Below are positions 4,569-5,970 of a stretch of 5,970 nt of DNA, piece after piece. Both the position numbers and the translations under genes were made by a program. This DNA is from Atribacterota bacterium (lineage in GTDB: Bacteria; Atribacterota; Phoenicimicrobiia; Phoenicimicrobiales; Phoenicimicrobiaceae): NCBI GenBank assembly GCA_030599445.1, contig JAUVOA010000103.1, positions 1 to 5,970 on the forward strand, in the 5' to 3' direction. The notes beneath the pieces were generated by a model. It searched no databases and was not told where the DNA came from. It saw only the letters and a list, made by a program, of their open reading frames with translations. How positions within the stretch are numbered: the first letter of the stretch is position 1; every line of letters starts with the position of its first letter.

Positions 4569-5909
4569 TTAATTGTTTCTATTAGCCTTTATTTTAAATA
4601 AGTCAGGCCTTTTCTTATATTCTTTTTCAAAAGCCTTCTTCCTCATTAAATTCTTATAATCTTTATCTTGAAAGGTGTACTTAAAATTAGTATGTAAATC
4701 ATAAGTGCCTTCCAATAGGGCTACCACATCTTCCACAAAGACCAATTCTTCGTCGGTGGGGATAATAAATATCTTTACCGGGGAATCATCGGCAGATATA
4801 TCGAGTTCAGCATTCCTGGTTCTGGCCAATCTGTTCTTTTCGGGATTATATTTTATCCCCAATATATCCAATCCTTCTAATACCTTACCACGAATAATAT
4901 CACTCATCTCCCCTACTCCAGCGGTAAAGACCAGTGCATCTACTCTTCCTAAAGCGGCAGTATAAGCACCGATATATTTTTTCAGCCGGTAGGCTTCCAT
5001 TTCGATTGCTAATTTGGCTCTTTCATTACCCTTGGAAGCAGCTTCAATTACATCTCTCCTATCTACATACTTTCCGGTTATACCTAATATTCCACTCTTC
5101 TTATTTAGTATAGTATCTATCTCTTGGGGAGAATAACCTTCTTTTTGCATTACATATAGATCCAAAGCGGCATCATGATCTCCGGCTCTGGTCCCCATAA
5201 TGGCTCCTTCCAAAGGGGTAAACCCCATACTGGTATCATAAGAAAGACCATTTTTCACCGCATTCACACTTACACCATTTCCGATATGGCAGCTGATCAA
5301 GTTACATTCAAAAGGATCCTTACCTAAAAGAACCGCTGCCCTTTTGGCTACATATAATAATGAGGTGCCATGAAAACCATACCTTCTTATCCCGTATTTT
5401 TCATACCACTGGTAGGGCACAGCATAATTATAGACATAGTCAGGCATAGTCTGATGCCAGGCAGTATCCATAATGGCCATATGGGAAATATCAGGTAATA
5501 GTTCCATAGCTGCTTCGATACCCATAATATTAGGGGGATTATGCAGGGGAGCGAGACCGGCAAGTTCTTTAAAGGTTTTTAGGACTTCCTGGTTAATAAC
5601 AACTGATTTGGAAAATTTCTCACCCCCGTGGACTACTCTATGTCCAATTGCGGCAATATCGGATAAATCCTTTATGGCACCATATTCCGGATGAACAATG
5701 CTATCCTTAATTAATTTTATAGCTTCTTTGTGAGTGGGGCAATCGTGCTCTATGGTAACTTTTTGCTGATGGTTAACTTCATGAACGCAGAAAGAATTAT
5801 CTATAGTAATTCTTTCTACTATACCTTTAGCAACTATTTCTTGATTCTCCCAGTTGTAAAGTTGATATTTTACTGAGGAACTGCCGCAATTTAAAGATAA
5901 GATAATCAC
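4569..5909 (-). CDS. ackA: Acetate kinase AckA with C-terminal extension
   Basis: AckA reversibly transfers phosphate between acetyl-phosphate and ADP, making ATP and acetate in fermenting cells. It belongs to the ASKHA kinase fold. Residues match the numbering of the Methanosarcina thermophila enzyme closely: Asn7 (LNCGSSSVKYQ), Arg91 (GHRVVHGG), Asp148 (MDTAWHQTMP), His180 (YGFHGTS), His208 (CHIGNG) and Arg241 (GTRAGDHD). IPTDEELV near 383-390 matches the segment holding catalytic Glu384. The ATP-site motif reads AGVGEMS instead of the usual AGIGENS. The start is GTG with AGGAG about 10 nt upstream, and the protein begins right at the first strand. At 446 residues it is about 45 longer than usual; the extra tail after about residue 400 is rich in Lys, Arg and aromatic residues. 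Only 61 bp upstream are visible, so whether pta precedes it is unknown. A butyrate or propionate kinase is less likely given the full set of acetate-kinase motifs. Confidence 0.96.
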   Translation of the reverse strand: MIILSLNCGSSSVKYQLYNWENQEIVAKGIVERITIDNSFCVHEVNHQQKVTIEHDCPTHKEAIKLIKDSIVHPEYGAIKDLSDIAAIGHRVVHGGEKFSKSVVINQEVLKTFKELAGLAPLHNPPNIMGIEAAMELLPDISHMAIMDTAWHQTMPDYVYNYAVPYQWYEKYGIRRYGFHGTSLLYVAKRAAVLLGKDPFECNLISCHIGNGVSVNAVKNGLSYDTSMGFTPLEGAIMGTRAGDHDAALDLYVMQKEGYSPQEIDTILNKKSGILGITGKYVDRRDVIEAASKGNERAKLAIEMEAYRLKKYIGAYTAALGRVDALVFTAGVGEMSDIIRGKVLEGLDILGIKYNPEKNRLARTRNAELDISADDSPVKIFIIPTDEELVFVEDVVALLEGTYDLHTNFKYTFQDKDYKNLMRKKAFEKEYKKRPDLFKIKANRNN

Positions 5910-5970
5910 AATTTTTTTCTCCTAATCTTTTAATTTTATTTAAACTTATAAATTTAATTCTAAATATTTC

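Noticed and set aside
4705..5694. Plus-strand frames opposite ackA
   Set aside because: They lie antisense to well-conserved acetate kinase sequence and show no family resemblance.
5910..5970. Promoter for ackA in the last 61 bp
   Set aside because: The stretch is almost all A and T with several -10-like words but no paired -35 box that stands out, and the region upstream lies outside the window.

Overview
The window is AT-rich bacterial DNA and every gene in it reads on the minus strand. From the right edge leftwards, in transcription order, the genes are ackA (acetate kinase), rpmF (ribosomal protein L32), fapR (malonyl-CoA-responsive repressor of lipid synthesis), plsX (phosphate acyltransferase), fabH (ketoacyl-ACP synthase III) and fabD (malonyl-CoA:ACP transacylase, cut by the left edge). 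All six are intact as far as visible and carry their key family residues. The strong Shine-Dalgarno sites, the FapR regulator and the AT-rich composition suggest a low-GC anaerobe. That could be a Clostridia-like Firmicute or an uncultured lineage such as Atribacterota, whose genomes I recall having similar tetramer and heptamer intergenic repeats. The taxonomic guess is weak and rests on general impression.

Layout. ackA (4569-5909) starts at GTG with a good ribosome binding site and has an unusual basic C-terminal tail of about 45 residues. Next is a 381-bp gene-free gap (4188-4568) holding a composite repeat: two near-identical 29-bp inverted arms flank two GC-rich hairpins. rpmF (3990-4187) follows and ends at a clear minus-strand intrinsic terminator (3921-3961). 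A second gene-free stretch (about 3495-3920) holds a 36-bp direct-repeat pair, degenerate heptamer and tetramer tandem repeats, and, next to fapR, a strong sigma-70 type promoter overlapped by inverted repeats that are plausible FapR operators. From there fapR (2907-3494), plsX (1929-2906), fabH (890-1882) and fabD (<1-848) run as a compact operon with gaps of 0, 46 and 41 bp.

How the genes work together. FabD loads malonyl groups onto acyl carrier protein. FabH condenses malonyl-ACP with a short acyl-CoA primer to start each fatty acid. PlsX turns finished acyl-ACP into acyl-phosphate for phospholipid synthesis. FapR senses malonyl-CoA, the precursor of the pathway, and in known cases represses this same set of genes until malonyl-CoA rises. 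AckA makes ATP and acetate from acetyl-phosphate and so lies at the acetyl-CoA branch point that also feeds malonyl-CoA. L32 is the ribosomal protein that commonly sits beside plsX-fabH in bacteria. I see no wholly new multi-gene system here. The most interesting material is in the two intergenic regions and the probable autoregulated fapR promoter.
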